From NCBI GenBank assembly GCA_963680875.1, contig OY804579.1, positions 30,613,804 through 30,677,803 on the forward strand: a stretch of DNA of 64,000 nt, in the 5' to 3' direction. The notes under the pieces are model-generated. The model did no database searches and was not told the DNA's origin. It was given only the letters and a program-made list of their open reading frames with translations. Shown here in pieces: positions 25,841-42,400 of the stretch; the first letter of the stretch is position 1; the number at the start of each line of letters is the position of its first letter. The DNA is from Bathymodiolus brooksi (lineage: Eukaryota > Mollusca > Bivalvia > Mytilida > Modiolidae). The position numbers and the translations under genes are program-made.

Positions 25841-28800
25841 TCATTACATGTTGTGGTTTGATCATTACATGTTGTGGTTTTATCATTACATGGTATGGTT
25901 TTATCATTATATGGTGTGGTTTTATAATTACATGATGTGGTTTTATCATTACATGGTTTGGTTTTATAATTACATGGTGTGGTTTTATCATTACATGTTA
26001 TGGTTTTATCATTACATTGTGTGGTTTTATCATTACATGATGTGGTTATATCATTACATGGTGTGATTTTATCATTACATGCTGTAGTTTTATCAGTAGG
26101 TTGTGTGGTTTTATCATTACATGGTGTTGTTTTATTATTACATGATGTGGTTTAATTATTACATGGTGTGGTTTTATCATTACATGTTGTGGTTTGATCA
26201 TTACATGGTGTGGTTTTATCATTACATGGTGTAGTTTTATCATTACATGGTATGGTTTTATCATTACATGTTGTGGTTTTATCATTACTTGGTATGGTTT
26301 TATCATTACATGTTGTGGTTTTATCATTACATGGTGTGGTTTTATTATTACATGATGTGGTTTTATTATTACATGATGTTGTTTTATCATTACATGTTGT
26401 GGTTTGATCATTACATGTTGTGGTTTTATCATTACATGGTATGGTTTTATCATTACATGGTGTGGTTTTATAATTACATGATGTGGTTTTATCATTACAT
26501 GGTTTGGTTTTATAATTACATGGTGTGGTTTTATCATTACATGTTATGGTTTTATCATTACATTGTGTGGTTTTATCATTACATGATGTGGTTTTATCAT
26601 TACATGGTATGGTTTTATCATTACATGGTATGGTTTTATCATTACATGGTGTGATTTTATCATTACATGGTGTGGTTTTATTATTACATGATGTAGTTTT
26701 ATCATTACATGGTGTGGTTTTATTATTACATGATGTGGTTTTATTATTACATGGTGTGGTATTATCATTACATGGTATGGTTTTATCATTACATGGTGTG
26801 GTTTTATCATTACATGTTATGGTTTTATCATTACATGATGTAGTTTTATCATTACATGGTGTGGTTTTATTATTACATGATGTGGTTTTATCATTAGGTT
26901 GTGTGGTTTTATCATTACATGGTGTGGTTTTATCATTACTTGATGTAGTTTTATCATTACATGGTGTAGTTTTATCATGATATGATGTAGTTGTATCATT
27001 ACATGGTGTGATTCTATCATTACATGCTGTAGTTTTATCAGTAGGTTGTGTTGTTTCATCATTACATGGTGTGGTTTTATCATTACCTGGTGTGGTTTTA
27101 TCATTACATGGTGTGGTTTTATCATTACATGATGTAGTTTTATCATTACATGGTGTGGTTTTATCATTACATGATGTAGTTTTATCATTACACGGTGTAG
27201 TTTTATCATGATATGATGTAGTTGTATCATTACATGGTGTGATTCTATCATTACATGCTGTAGTTTTATCAGTAGGTTGTGTTGTTTCATCATTACATGG
27301 TGTGGTTTTATCATTACCTGGTGTGGTTTTATCATTACATGGTGCAATTTTATCATTACATGGTGTAGTTTAATCATTACATGGTGTGGTTTTATCATTA
27401 CATGGTTTGGTTTTATCATTACATGGTGTAGTTTTATCATTACATGGTGTAGTTTAATCATTACATGGTGTGGTTTTATCATTATATGGTGTGGTTTTAT
27501 CATTACATGATGTGGTTTTATCATTACATGTTGTGGTTTTATCATTACATGTTATGGTTTTATCATTACATGATGTGGTTTTATCATTATATGGTGTGGT
27601 TTTATCATTACATGTTATGGTTTTATCATTACATGATGTGGTTTTATCATTACATGGTGTGGTTTTATCAATACATGGTGTGGTTTTATCATTACATGGT
27701 GTGGTTTTATCAATACATGGTGTAGTTTTATCATTACATGATGTGGTGTTATCATTACATTATGTGGTTTTATCATTACATTATATGGTTTTATCATTAC
27801 ATGTTGTGGTTTAATCATTACATGATGTGGTTTTATCATTACATGTTGTGGTTTTATCATTACATGTTGTGGTTTTATCATTACATGATGTGGTTTTATC
27901 ATTAGATTGTGTGGTTTTATCATTACATGGTGTGATTTTATCATTACATGGTGTAGTTTTATCATTACATTGTGTAGTTTTATCATTACATGTTATGGTT
28001 TTATCATTACATGTTGTGGTTTGATCATTACATGGTGTAGTTTTATCATTACATGGTGTAGTTTTATAATTACATGATGTGGTTTTATCATTACATGGTG
28101 TGGTTTTATAATTACATGGTGTGGTTTTATCATTACATGTTATGGTTTTATCATTACATGGTGTGGTTTTATCATTACATGGTGTGGTTTTATCATTACA
28201 TGGTGTGGTTTTATCATTACATGGTGTGGTTTTATCATTACATGGTGTGGTTTTATCATTACATGGTATGGTTTTATCATTACATGGTGTGGTTTGATCA
28301 TTACATGTTGTGGTTTTATCATTACATGGTGTAGTTTTATCATTACATGGTGTAGTTTTATCATTACATGGTGTAGTTTTATCATTACATGTTATGGTTT
28401 TATCATTACATGTTGTGGTTTGATCATTACATGTTATGGTTTTATCATTACATGGTGTGGTTTTATAATTACATGATGTGGTTTTATCATTACATGGTGT
28501 GGTTTTATAATTACATGGTGTGGTTTTATCATTACATGTTTTGGTTTTATCATTACATGGTGTGGTTTTATCATTACATGGTGTGGTTTTATCATTACAT
28601 GGTGTGGTTTTATCATTACATGGTGTGGTTTTATCATTACATGGTGTAGTTTTATCATGACATGATGTAGTTTTATCATTACATGGTGTGGTTTTATCAT
28701 TACATGGTGTAGTTTTATCATGACATGATGTAGTTTTATCATTACATGGTGTGGTTTTATCATTACATGGTGTAGTTTTATCATTACATGGTGTAGTTTA

Positions 28801-31800
28801 ATCATTACATGGTGTGTTTTTATCATTACATGGTGTGGTTTTATCATTACATGGTGTAGTTTTATCATTACATGTTATGGTTTTATCATTACATGGTGTG
28901 GTTTTATCATTACATGGTGTGGTTTTATTATTACATGATGTGGTTTTATTATTACATGGTGTGGTTTTATCATTATATGATATGGTTTTATCATTACATG
29001 ATGTAGTTTTATCATTACATGGTGTGGTTTTATTATTACATGATGTGGTTTTATCATTAGGTTGTGTGGTTTTATCATTACATGGTGTGGTTTTATCATT
29101 ACATGATGTGGTTTTATCATTACATGGTGTGGTTTTATCATTACATGATATAGTTTTATCATTACATGGTGTAGTTTTATCATGGCATGATGTAGTTTTA
29201 TCATTACATGGTGTGATTCTATCATTACATGCTGTAGTTTTATCAGTAAGTTGTGTGGTTTTATCATTACATGGTGTGGTTTTATCATTACCTGGTGTGG
29301 TTTTATCATTACATGGTGTAGTTTTATCATGACATGATGTAGTTTTATCATTACATGGTGTGGTTTTATCATTACATGGTGTAGTTTTATCATGACATGA
29401 TGTAGTTTTATCATTACATGGTGTGGTTTTATCATTACATGGTGTAGTTTTATCATTACATGGTGTAGTTTAATCATTACATGGTGTGGTTTTATCATTA
29501 CATGGTGTGGTTTTATCATTACATGATGTGGTTTTATCATTACATGGTATGGTTTTATCATTACATGGTGTGGTTTTATTATTACATGATGTGGTTTTAT
29601 CATTACATGATGGGGTTTTATCATTACATGGTGTTGTTTTATTAGTACATGATGTGGTTTTATTATTACATGGTGTGGTTTTATCATTACATGGTGTGGT
29701 TTTATTATTACATGATGTGATTTTATCATTACATGATGGGGTTTTATCATTACATGGTGTTGTTTTATTAGTACATGATGTGGTTTTATTATTACATGGT
29801 GTGGTTTTATCATTACATGGTGTGGTTTTATTATTACATGATGTGGTTTTATCATTACATGATGTGGTTTTATCATTACATGGTGTTGTTTTATTATTAC
29901 ATAATGTGGTTTTATTATTACATGGTGTGGTTTTATCATTACATGGTGTGGTTTTATCATTACATGGTGTGATTTTATCATTACATGTTATGGTTTTATC
30001 ATTACATGATGTAGTTTTATCATTACATGGTGTGGTTTTATTATTACATGCTGTGGTTTTATCATTAGGTTGTGTGGTTTTATCCTTACATGGTGTGGAT
30101 TTATAATTACATGATGTGGTTTTATCATTACATGGTGTGGATTTATCATTACATGATGTGGTTTTATCATTACATGATGTGGTTTTATTATTACATGGTG
30201 TGGTTTTATCATTACATGGTGTGGTTTTATCATTACATGTTATGGTTTTATCATTACATGATGTAGTTTTATCATTACATGGTGTGGTTTTATTATTACA
30301 TGATGTGGTTTGATCATTAGGTTGTGTGGTTTTATCATTACATGGTGTGGATTTATCATTACATGATGTGGTTTTATCATTACATGGTGTGGTTTTATCA
30401 TTACATGATGTAGTTTTATCATTACATGGTGTAGTTTTATCATTACATGGTATGGTTTTATCATTACATGATGTGGTTTTATCATTACATGGTGTGGTTT
30501 TATCATTACATGGTGTGGTTTTATCATTACATGGTATGGTTTTATCATTACATGATGTGGTTTTATCATTAGATGGTGTGGTTTTATTATTACATGATGT
30601 GGTTTTATCATTACATGGTGTGGTTTTATTATTACATGGTGTGGTTTTATTATTACATTGTGTGGTTTTATCACTACATGGTGTGGTTTTATCATTACAT
30701 GGTGTGGTTTTATCATTACATGGTGTAGTTTTATCATTACATTGTGTGGTTTTATCACTACATGGTATGGTTTTATCATTACATGGTGTGGTTTTATCAT
30801 TACATGGTGTGGTTTTATCATTACATGGTATGGTTTTATCATTACATGATGTGGTTTTATCATTAGATGGTGTGGTTTTATTATTACATGATGTGGTTTT
30901 ATCATTACATGGTGTGGTTTTATCATTACATGGTGTGGTTTTATTATTAAATGATGTGGTTTTATCATTACATGGTGTGGTTTTATCATTACAAGGTATG
31001 GTTTTATCATTACATGATGTGGTTTTATCATTACATGGTGTGGTTTTATTATTACATGTTATGGTTTTATCATTACATGATGTGGTTTTATCATTACATG
31101 GTGTGGTTTTATTATTACATGATGTGGTTTTATCATTACATGGTGTGGTTTTATCATTACATGGTATGGTTTTATCATTACATGGTGTGGTTTTATCATT
31201 ACATGTTATGGTTTTATCATTACATGATGTAGTTTTATCATTACATGGTGTGGTTTTATTATTACATGATGTGGTTTTATCATTAGGTTGTGTGGTTTTA
31301 TCATTACATGATGTAGTTTTATCATTACATGGTGTGGTTTTAATATTACATGATGTGGTTTTCTCATTAGGTTGTGTGGTTTTATCATTAGGTTGTGTGG
31401 TTTTATCATTACATGGTGTGGTTTTATCATTACATGTTATGGTTTTATCATTACATGACGTAGTTTTATCATTACATGGTGTAGTTTTATCATTACATGA
31501 TGTGGTTTTATCATTACATGGTGTAGTTTTATCATTACATGGTGTAGTTTAATCATTACATGGTGTGTTTTTATCATTACATGGTGTGGTTTTATCATTA
31601 CATGGTGTAGTTTTATCATTACATGTTATGGTTTTATCATTACATGGTGTGGTTTTATCATTACATGGTGTGGTTTTATTATTACATGATGTGGTTTTAT
31701 TATTACATGGTGTGGTTTTATCATTATATGATATGGTTTTATCATTACATGATGTAGTTTTATCATTACATGGTGTGGTTTTATTATTACATGATGTGGT

Positions 31801-34800
31801 TTTATCATTAGGTTGTGTGGTTTTATCATTACATGGTGTGGTTTTATCATTACATGATGTGGTTTTATCATTACATGGTGTGGTTTTATCATTACATGAT
31901 ATAGTTTTATCATTACATGGTGTAGTTTTATCATGACATGATGTAGTTTTATCATTACATGGTGTGATTCTATCATTACATGCTGTAGTTTTATCAGTAA
32001 GTTGTGTGGTTTTATCATTACATGGTGTGGTTTTATCATTACCTGGTGTGGTTTTATCATTACATGGTGTAGTTTTATCATGACATGATGTAGTTTTATC
32101 ATTACATGGTGTGGTTTTATCATTACATGGTGTAGTTTTATCATGACATGATGTAGTTTTATCATTACATGGTGTGGTTTTATCATTACATGGTGTAGTT
32201 TTATCATTACATCGTGTAGTTTAATCATTACATGGTGTGGTTTTATCATTACATGGTGTGGTTTTATCATTACATGATGTGGTTTTATCATTACATGGTA
32301 TGGTTTTATCATTACATGGTGTGGTTTTATTATTACATGATGTGGTTTTATCATTACATGATGGGGTTTTTTCATTACATGGTGTGGTTTTATTAGTACA
32401 TGATGTGGTTTTATTATTACATGGTGTGGTTTTATCATTACATGGTGTGGTTTTATCATTACATGATGTGGTTTTATCATTACATGATGTGGTTTTATCA
32501 TTACATGGTGTTGTTTTATTATTACATGATGTGGTTTTATTATTACATGGTGTGGTTTTATCATTACATGGTGTGGTTTTATCATTACTTGGTGTGATTT
32601 TATCATTACATGTTATGGTTTTATCATTACATGATGTAGTTTTATCATTACATGGTGTGGTTTTATTATTACATGCTGTGGTTTTATCATTAGGTTGTGT
32701 GGTTTTATTCTTACATGGTGTGGATTTATAATTACATGATGTGGTTTTATCATTACATGGTGTGGATTTATCATTACATGATGTGGTTTTATCATTACAT
32801 GATGTGGTTTTATTATTACATGGTTTGGTTTTATCATTACATGGTGTGGTTTTATCATTACATGTTATGGTTTTATCATTACATGATGTAGTTTTATCAT
32901 TACATGGTGTGGTTTTATTACTACATGATGTGGTTTTATCATTACATGGTGTGGATTTATCATTACATGATGTGGTTTTATCATTACATGGTGTGGTTTT
33001 ATCATTACATGATGTGGTTTTATCATTACATGTTGTGGTTTTATCATTACATGTTATGGTTTTATCATTACATGATGTGGTTTTATCATTATATGGTGTG
33101 GTTTTATCATTACATGTTATGGTTTTATCATTACATGATGTGGTTTTATCATTACATGGTGTGGTTTTATCAATACATGGTGTGGTTTTATCATTACATG
33201 GTGTGGTTTTATCAATACATGGTGTAGTTTTATCATTACATGATGTGGTGTTATCATTACATTATGTGGTTTTATCATTACATTATATGGTTTTATCATT
33301 ACATGTTGTGGTTTAATCATTACATGATGTGGTTTTATCATTACATGTTGTGGTTTTATCATTACATGTTGTGGTTTTATCATTACATGATTTTTTTTTT
33401 ATCATTAGATTGTGTGGTTTTATCATTACATGGTGTGGTTTTATCATTACATGGTGTAGTTTTATCATTACATTGTGTAGTTTTATCATTACATGTTATG
33501 GTTTTATCATTACATGTTGTGGTTTGATCATTACATGGTGTAGTTTTATCATTACATGGTGTAGTTTTATAATTACATGATGTGGTTTTATCATTACATG
33601 GTGTGGTTTTATAATTACATGGTGTGGTTTTATCATTACATGTTATGGTTTTATCATTACATGGTGTGGTTTTATCATTACATGGTGTGGTTTTATCATT
33701 ACATGGTGTGGTTTTATCATTACATGGTGTGGTTTTATCATTACATGGTGTGGTTTTATCATTACATGGTATGGTTTTATCATTACATGGTGTGGTTTGA
33801 TCATTACATGTTGTGGTTTTATCATTACATGGTGTAGTTTTATCATTACATGGTGTAGTTTTATCATTACATGGTGTAGTTTTATCATTACATGTTATGG
33901 TTTTATCATTACATGTTGTGGTTTGATCATTACATGTTATGGTTTTATCATTACATGGTGTGGTTTTATAATTACATGATGTGGTTTTATCATTACATGG
34001 TGTGGTTTTATAATTACATGGTGTGGTTTTATCATTACATGTTTTGGTTTTATCATTACATGGTGTGGTTTTATCATTACATGGTGTGGTTTTATCATTA
34101 CATGGTATGGTTTTATCATTACATGGTGTGGTTTTATCATTACATGGTGTAGTTTTATCATGACATGATGTAGTTTTATCATTACATGGTGTGGTTTTAT
34201 CATTACATGGTGTAGTTTTATCATGACATGATTTAGTTTTATCATTACATGGTGTGGTTTTATCATTACATGGTGTAGTTTTATCATTACATGGTGTAGT
34301 TTAATCATTACATGGTGTGTTTTTATCATTACATGGTGTGGTTTTATCATTACATGGTGTAGTTTTATCATTACATGTTATGGTTTTATCATTACATGGT
34401 GTGGTTTTATCATTACATGGTGTGGTTTTATTATTACATGATGTGGTTTTATTATTACATGGTGTGGTTTTATCATTATATGATATGATTTTATCATTAC
34501 ATGATGTAGTTTTATCATTACATGGTGTGGTTTTATTATTACATGATGTGGTTTTATCATTAGGTTGTGTGGTTTTATCATTACATGGTGTGGTTTTATC
34601 ATTACATGATGTGGTTTTATCATTACATGGTGTGGTTTTATCATTACATGATATAGTTTTATCATTACATGGTGTAGTTTTATCATGACATGATGTAGTT
34701 TTATCATTACATGGTGTGATTCTATCATTACATGCTGTAGTTTTATCAGTAAGTTGTGTGGTTTTATCATTACATGGTGTGGTTTTATCATTACCTGGTG

Positions 34801-36467
34801 TGGTTTTATCATTACATGGTGTAGTTTTATCATGACATGATGTAGTTTTATCATTACATGGTGTGGTTTTATCATTACATGGTGTAGTTTTATCATGACA
34901 TGATGTAGTTTTATCATTACATGGTGTGGTTTTATCATTACATGGTGTAGTTTTATCATTACATGGTGTAGTTTAATCATTACATGGTGTGGTTTTATCA
35001 TTACATGGTGTGGTTTTATCATTACATGATGTGGTTTTATCATTACATGGTATGGTTTTATCATTACATGGTGTGGTTTTATTATTACATGATGTGGTTT
35101 TATCATTACATGATGGGGTTTTATCATTACATGGTGTTGTTTTATTAGTACATGATGTGGTTTTATTATTACATGGTGTGGTTTTATCATTACATGGTGT
35201 GGTTTTATTATTACATGATGTGGTTTTATCATTACATGATGTGGTTTTATCATTACATGGTGTTGTTTTATTATTACATGATGTGGTTTTATTATTACAT
35301 GGTGTGGTTTTATCATTACATGGTGTGGTTTTATCATTACTTGGTGTGATTTTATCATTACATGTTATGGTTTTATCATTACATGATGTAGTTTTATCAT
35401 TACATGGTGTGGTTTTATTATTACATGCTGAGGTTTTATCATTAGGTTGTGTGGTTTTATCCTTACATGGTGTGGATTTATAATTACATGATGTGGTTTT
35501 ATCATTACATGGTGTGGATTTATCATTACATGATGTGGTTTTATCATTACATGATGTGGTTTTATTATTACATGGTTTTGTTTTATCATTACATGGTGTG
35601 GTTTTATCATTACATGTTATGGTTTTATCATTACATGATGTAGTTTTATCATTACATGGTGTGGTTTTATTACTACATGATGTGGTTTGATCATTAGGTT
35701 GTGTGGTTTTATCATTACATGGTGTGGATTTATCATTACATGATGTGGTTTTATCATTACATGGTGTGGTTTTATCATTACATGATGTGGTTTTATCATT
35801 ACATGTTGTGGTTTTATCATTACATGTTATGGTTTTATCATTACATGATGTGGTTTTATCATTATATGGTGTGGTTTTATCATTACATGTTATGGTTTTA
35901 TCATTACATGATGTGGTTTTATCATTACATGGTGTGGTTTTATCAATACATGGTGTGGTTTTATCATTACATGGTGTGGTTTTATCAATACATGGTGTAG
36001 TTTTATCATTACATGATGTGGTGTTATCATTACATTATGTGGTTTTATCATTACATTATATGGTTTTATCATTACATGTTGTGGTTTAATCATTACATGA
36101 TGTGGTTTTATCATTACATGTTGTGGTTTTATCATTACATGTTGTGGTTTTATCATTACATGATGTGGTTTTATCATTAGATTGTGTGGTTTTATCATTA
36201 CATGGTGTGGTTTTATCATTACATGGTGTAGTTTTATCATTACATTGTGTAGTTTTATCATTACATGTTATGGTTTTATCATTACATGTTGTGGTTTGAT
36301 CATTACATGGTGTAGTTTTATCATTACATGGTGTAGTTTTATAATTACATGATGTGGTTTTATCATTACATGGTGTGGTTTTATAATTACATGGTGTGGT
36401 TTTATCATTACATGTTATGGTTTTATCATTACATGGTGTGGTTTTATCATTACATGGTGTGGTTTTA
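25841..36467. repeat. 11.0-kb duplication, right copy
   Basis: Tandem to the left copy and almost identical, with scattered single-base differences (for example 19,013 TTATTATTAC versus 30,018 TTATCATTAC). It contains three to four of the approximately 2.75-kb HORs. After about 36.47 kb the HOR pattern continues but the 11-kb register is lost. Confidence 0.85.
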
Positions 36468-39400
36468 TCATTACATGGTGTGGTTTTATCATTACATGGT
36501 GTGGTTTTATCATTACATGGTGTGGTTTTATCATTACATGGTGTAGTTTTATCATTACATGGTGTAGTTTTATCATTACATGTTGTGGTTTTATCATTAC
36601 ATGGTGTAGTTTTATCATTACATGTTATGGTTTTATCATTACATGTTGTGGTTTGATCATTGCATGTTATGGTTTTATCATTACATGGTGTGGTTTTATA
36701 ATTACATGATGTGGTTTTATCATTACATGGTGTGGTTTTATAATTACATGGTGTGGTTTTATCATTACATGTTTTGGTTTTATCATTACATGGTGTGGTT
36801 TTATCATTACATGGTGTGGTTTTATCATTACATGGTGTGGTTTTATCATTACATGGTGTGGTTTTATCATTACATGGTGTAGTTTTATCATGACATGATG
36901 TAGTTTTATCATTACATGGTGTGGTTTTATCATTACATGGTGTAGTTTTATCATGACATGATGTAGTTTTATCATTACATGGTGTGGTTTTATCATTACA
37001 TGGTGTAGTTTTATCATTACATGGTGTAGTTTAATCATTACATGGTGTGTTTTTATCATTACATGGTGTGGTTTTATCATTACATGGTGTAGTTTTATCA
37101 TTACATGTTATGGTTTTATCATTACATGGTGTGGTTTTATCATTACATGGTGTGGTTTTATTATTACATGATGTGGTTTTATTATTACATGGTGTGGTTT
37201 TATCATTATATGATATGGTTTTATCATTACATGATGTAGTTTTATCATTACATGGTGTGGTTTTATTATTACATGATGTGGTTTTATCATTAGGTTGTGT
37301 GGTTTTATCATTACATGGTGTGGTTTTATCATTACATGATGTGGTTTTATCATTACATGGTGTGGTTTTATCATTACATGATATAGTTTTATCATTACAT
37401 GGTGTAGTTTTATCATGACATGATGTAGTTTTATCATTACATGGTGTGATTCTATCATTACATGCTGTAGTTTTATCAGTAAGTTGTGTGGTTTTATCAT
37501 TACATGGTGTGGTTTTATCATTACCTGGTGTGGTTTTATCATTACATGGTGTAGTTTTATCATGACATGATGTAGTTTTATCATTACATGGTGTGGTTTT
37601 ATCATTACATGGTGTAGTTTTATCATTACATGATGTGGTTTTATCATTACATGGTATGGTTTTATCATTACATGATGTGGTTTTATCATTACATGGTATG
37701 GTTTTATCATTACATGGTGTGGTTTTATTATTACATGATGTGGTTTTATCATTACATGTTGTGGTTTTATCATTACATGTTGTGGTTTTATCATTACATG
37801 ATTTTTTTTTTATCATTAGATTGTGTGGTTTTATCATTACATGGTGTGGTTTTATCATTACATGGTGTAGTTTTATCATTACATTGTGTAGTTTTATCAT
37901 TACATGTTATGGTTTTATCATTACATGTTGTGGTTTGATCATTACATGGTGTAGTTTTATAATTACATGATGTGGTTTTATCATTACATGGTGTGGTTTT
38001 ATAATTACATGGTGTGGTTTTATCATTACATGTTATGGTTTTATCATTACATGGTGTGGTTTTATCATTACATGGTGTGGTTTTATCATTACATGGTGTG
38101 GTTTTATCATTACATGGTGTGGTTTTATCATTACATGGTGTGGTTTTATCATTACATGGTATGGTTTTATCATTACATGGTGTGGTTTGATCATTACATG
38201 TTGTGGTTTTATCATTACATGGTGTAGTTTTATCATTACATGGTGTAGTTTTATCATTACATGGTGTAGTTTTATCATTACATGTTATGGTTTTATCATT
38301 ACATGTTGTGGTTTGATCATTACATGTTATGGTTTTATCATTACATGGTGTGGTTTTATAATTACATGATGTGGTTTTATCATTACATGGTGTGGTTTTA
38401 TAATTACATGGTGTGGTTTTATCATTACATGTTTTGGTTTTATCATTACATGGTGTGGTTTTATCATTACATGGTGTGGTTTTATCATTACATGGTGTGG
38501 TTTTATCATTACATGGTGTGGTTTTATCATTACATGGTGTAGTTTTATCATGACATGATGTAGTTTTATCATTAAATGGTGTGGTTTTATCATTACATGG
38601 TGTAGTTTTATCATGACATGATGTAGTTTTATCATTACATGGTGTGGTTTTATCATTACATGGTGTAGTTTTATCATTACATGGTGTAGTTTAATCATTA
38701 CATGGTGTGTTTTTATCATTACATGGTGTGGTTTTATCATTACATGGTGTAGTTTTATCATTACATGTTATGGTTTTATCATTACATGGTGTGGTTTTAT
38801 CATTACATGGTGTGGTTTTATTATTACATGATGTGGTTTTATTATTACATGGTGTGGTTTTATCATTATATGATATGGTTTTATCATTACATGATGTAGT
38901 TTTATCATTACATGGTGTGGTTTTATTATTACATGATGTGGTTTTATCATTAGGTTGTGTGGTTTTATCATTACATGGTGTGGTTTTATCATTACATGAT
39001 GTGGTTTTATCATTACATGGTGTGGTTTTATCATTACATGATATAGTTTTATCATTACATGGTGTAGTTTTATCATGACATGATGTAGTTTTATCATAAC
39101 ATGGTGTGATTCTATCATTACATGCTGTAGTTTTATCAGTAAGTTGTGTGGTTTTATCATTACATGGTGTGGTTTTATCATTACCTGGTGTGGTTTTATC
39201 ATTACATGGTGTAGTTTTATCATGACATGATGTAGTTTTATCATTACATGGTGTGGTTTTATCATTACATGGTGTAGTTTTATCATGACATGATGTAGTT
39301 TTATCATTACATGGTGTGGTTTTATCATTACATGGTGTAGTTTTATCATTACATGGTGTAGTTTAATCATTACATGGTGTGGTTTTATCATTACATGGTG

Positions 39401-42400
39401 TGGTTTTATCATTACATGATGTGGTTTTATCATTACATGGTATGGTTTTATCATTACATGGTGTGGTTTTATTATTACATGATGTGGTTTTATCATTACA
39501 TGATGGGGTTTTATCATTACATGGTGTTGTTTTATTAGTACATGATGTGGTTTTATTATTACATGGTGTGGTTTTATCATTACATGGTGTGGTTTTATTA
39601 TTACATGATGTGGTTTTATCATTACATGATGTGGTTTTATCATTACATGGTGTTGTTTTATTATTACATGATGTGGTTTTATTATTACATGGTGTGGTTT
39701 TATCATTACATGGTGTGGTTTTATCATTACTTGGTGTGATTTTATCATTACATGTTATGGTTTTATCATTACATGATGTAGTTTTATCATTACATGGTGT
39801 GGTTTTATTATTACATGCTGTGGTTTTATCATTAGGTTGTGTGGTTTTATCCTTACATGGTGTGGGTTTATAATTACATGATGTGGTTTTATCATTACAT
39901 GGTGTGGATTTATCATTACATGATGTGGTTTTATCATTACATGATGTGGTTTTATTATTACATGGTTTTGTTTTATCATTACATGGTGTGGTTTTATCAT
40001 TACATGTTATGGTTTTATCATTACATGATGTAGTTTTATCATTACATGGTGTGGTTTTATTACTACATCATGTGGTTTGATCATTAGGTTGTGTGGTTTT
40101 ATCATTACATGGTGTGGATTTATCATTACATGATGTGGTTTTATCATTACATGGTGTGGTTTTATCATTACATGATGTGGTTTTATCATTACATGTTGTG
40201 GTTTTATCATTACATGTTATGGTTTTATCATTACATGATGTGGTTTTATCATTATATGGTGTGGTTTTATCATTACATGTTATGGTTTTATCATTACATG
40301 ATGTGGTTTTATCATTACATGGTGTGGTTTTATCAATACATGGTGTGGTTTTATCATTACATGGTGTGGTTTTATCAATACATGGTGTAGTTTTATCATT
40401 ACATGATGTGGTGTTATCATTACATTATGTGGTTTTATCATTACATTATATGGTTTTATCATTACATGTTGTGGTTTAATCATTACATGATGTGGTTTTA
40501 TCATTGCATGTTGTGGTTTTATCATTACATGTTGTGGTTTTATCATTACATGATGTGGTTTTATCATTAGATTGTGTGGTTTTATCATTACATGGTGTGG
40601 TTTTATCATTACATGGTGTAGTTTTATCATTACATTGTGTAGTTTTATCATTACATGTTATGGTTTTATCATTACATGTTGTGGTTTGATCATTACATGG
40701 TGTAGTTTTATCATTACATGGTGTAGTTTTATAATTACATGATGTGGTTTTATCATTACATGGTGTGGTTTTATAATTACATGGTGTGGTTTTATCATTA
40801 CATGTTATGGTTTTATCATTACATGGTGCGGTTTTATCATTACATGGTGTGGTTTTATCATTACATGGTGTGGTTTTATCATTACATGGTGTGGTTTTAT
40901 CATTACATGGTATGGTTTTATCATTACATGGTGTGGTTTGATCATTACATGTTGTGGTTTTATCATTACATGGTGTAGTTTTATCATTACATGGTGTAGT
41001 TTTATCATTACATGTTGTGGTTTGATCATTACATGTTGTGGTTTTATCATTACATGGTGTAGTTTTATCATTACATGTTATGGTTTTATCATTACATGTT
41101 GTGGTTTGATCATTACATGTTATGGTTTTATCATTACATGGTGTGGTTTTATAATTACATGATGTGGTTTTATCATTACATGGTGTGGTTTTATAATTAC
41201 ATGGTGTGGTTTTATCATTACATGTTTTGGTTTTATCATTACATGGTGTGGTTTTATCATTACATGGTGTGGTTTTATCATTACATGGTGTGGTTTTATC
41301 ATTACATGGTGTGGTTTTATCATTACATGGTGTAGTTTTATCATGACATGATGTAGTTTTATCATTACATGGTGTGGTTTTATCATTACATGGTGTAGTT
41401 TTATCATGACATGATGTAGTTTTATCATTACATGGTGTGGTTTTATCATTACATGGTGTAGTTTTATCATTACATGGTGTAGTTTAATCATTACATGGTG
41501 TGTTTTTATCATTACATGGTGTGGTTTTATCATTACATGGTGTAGTTTTATCATTACATGTTATGGTTTTATCATTACATGGTGTGGTTTTATCATTACA
41601 TGGTGTGGTTTTATTATTACATGATGTGGTTTTATTATTACATGGTGTGGTTTTATCATTATATGATATGGTTTTATCATTACATGATGTAGTTTTATCA
41701 TTACATGGTGTGGTTTTATTATTACATGATGTGGTTTTATCATTAGGTTGTGTGGTTTTATCATTACATGGTGTGGTTTTATCATTACATGATGTGGTTT
41801 TATCATTACATGGTGTGGTTTTATCATTACATGATATAGTTTTATCATTACATGGTGTAGTTTTATCATGACATGATGTAGTTTTATCATTACATGGTGT
41901 GATTCTATAATTACATGCTGTAGTTTTATCAGTAAGTTGTGTGGTTTTATCATTACATGGTGTGGTTTTATCATTACCTGGTGTGGTTTTATCATTACAT
42001 GGTGTAGTTTTATCATGACATGATGTAGTTTTATCATTACATGGTGTGGTTTTATCATTACATGGTGTAGTTTTATCATTACATGATGTGGTTTTATCAT
42101 TACATGGTATGGTTTTATCATTACATGATGTGGTTTTATCATTACATGGTATGGTTTTATCATTACATGGTGTGGTTTTATTATTACATGATGTGGTTTT
42201 ATCATTACATGATGGGGTTTTATCATTACATGGTGTTGTTTTATTAGTACATGATGTGGTTTTATTATTACATGGTGTGGTTTTATCATTACATGGTGTG
42301 GTTTTATTATTACATGATGTGGTTTTATCATTACATGATGGGGTTTTATCATTACATGGTGTTGTTTTATTAGTACATGATGTGGTTTTATTATTACATG

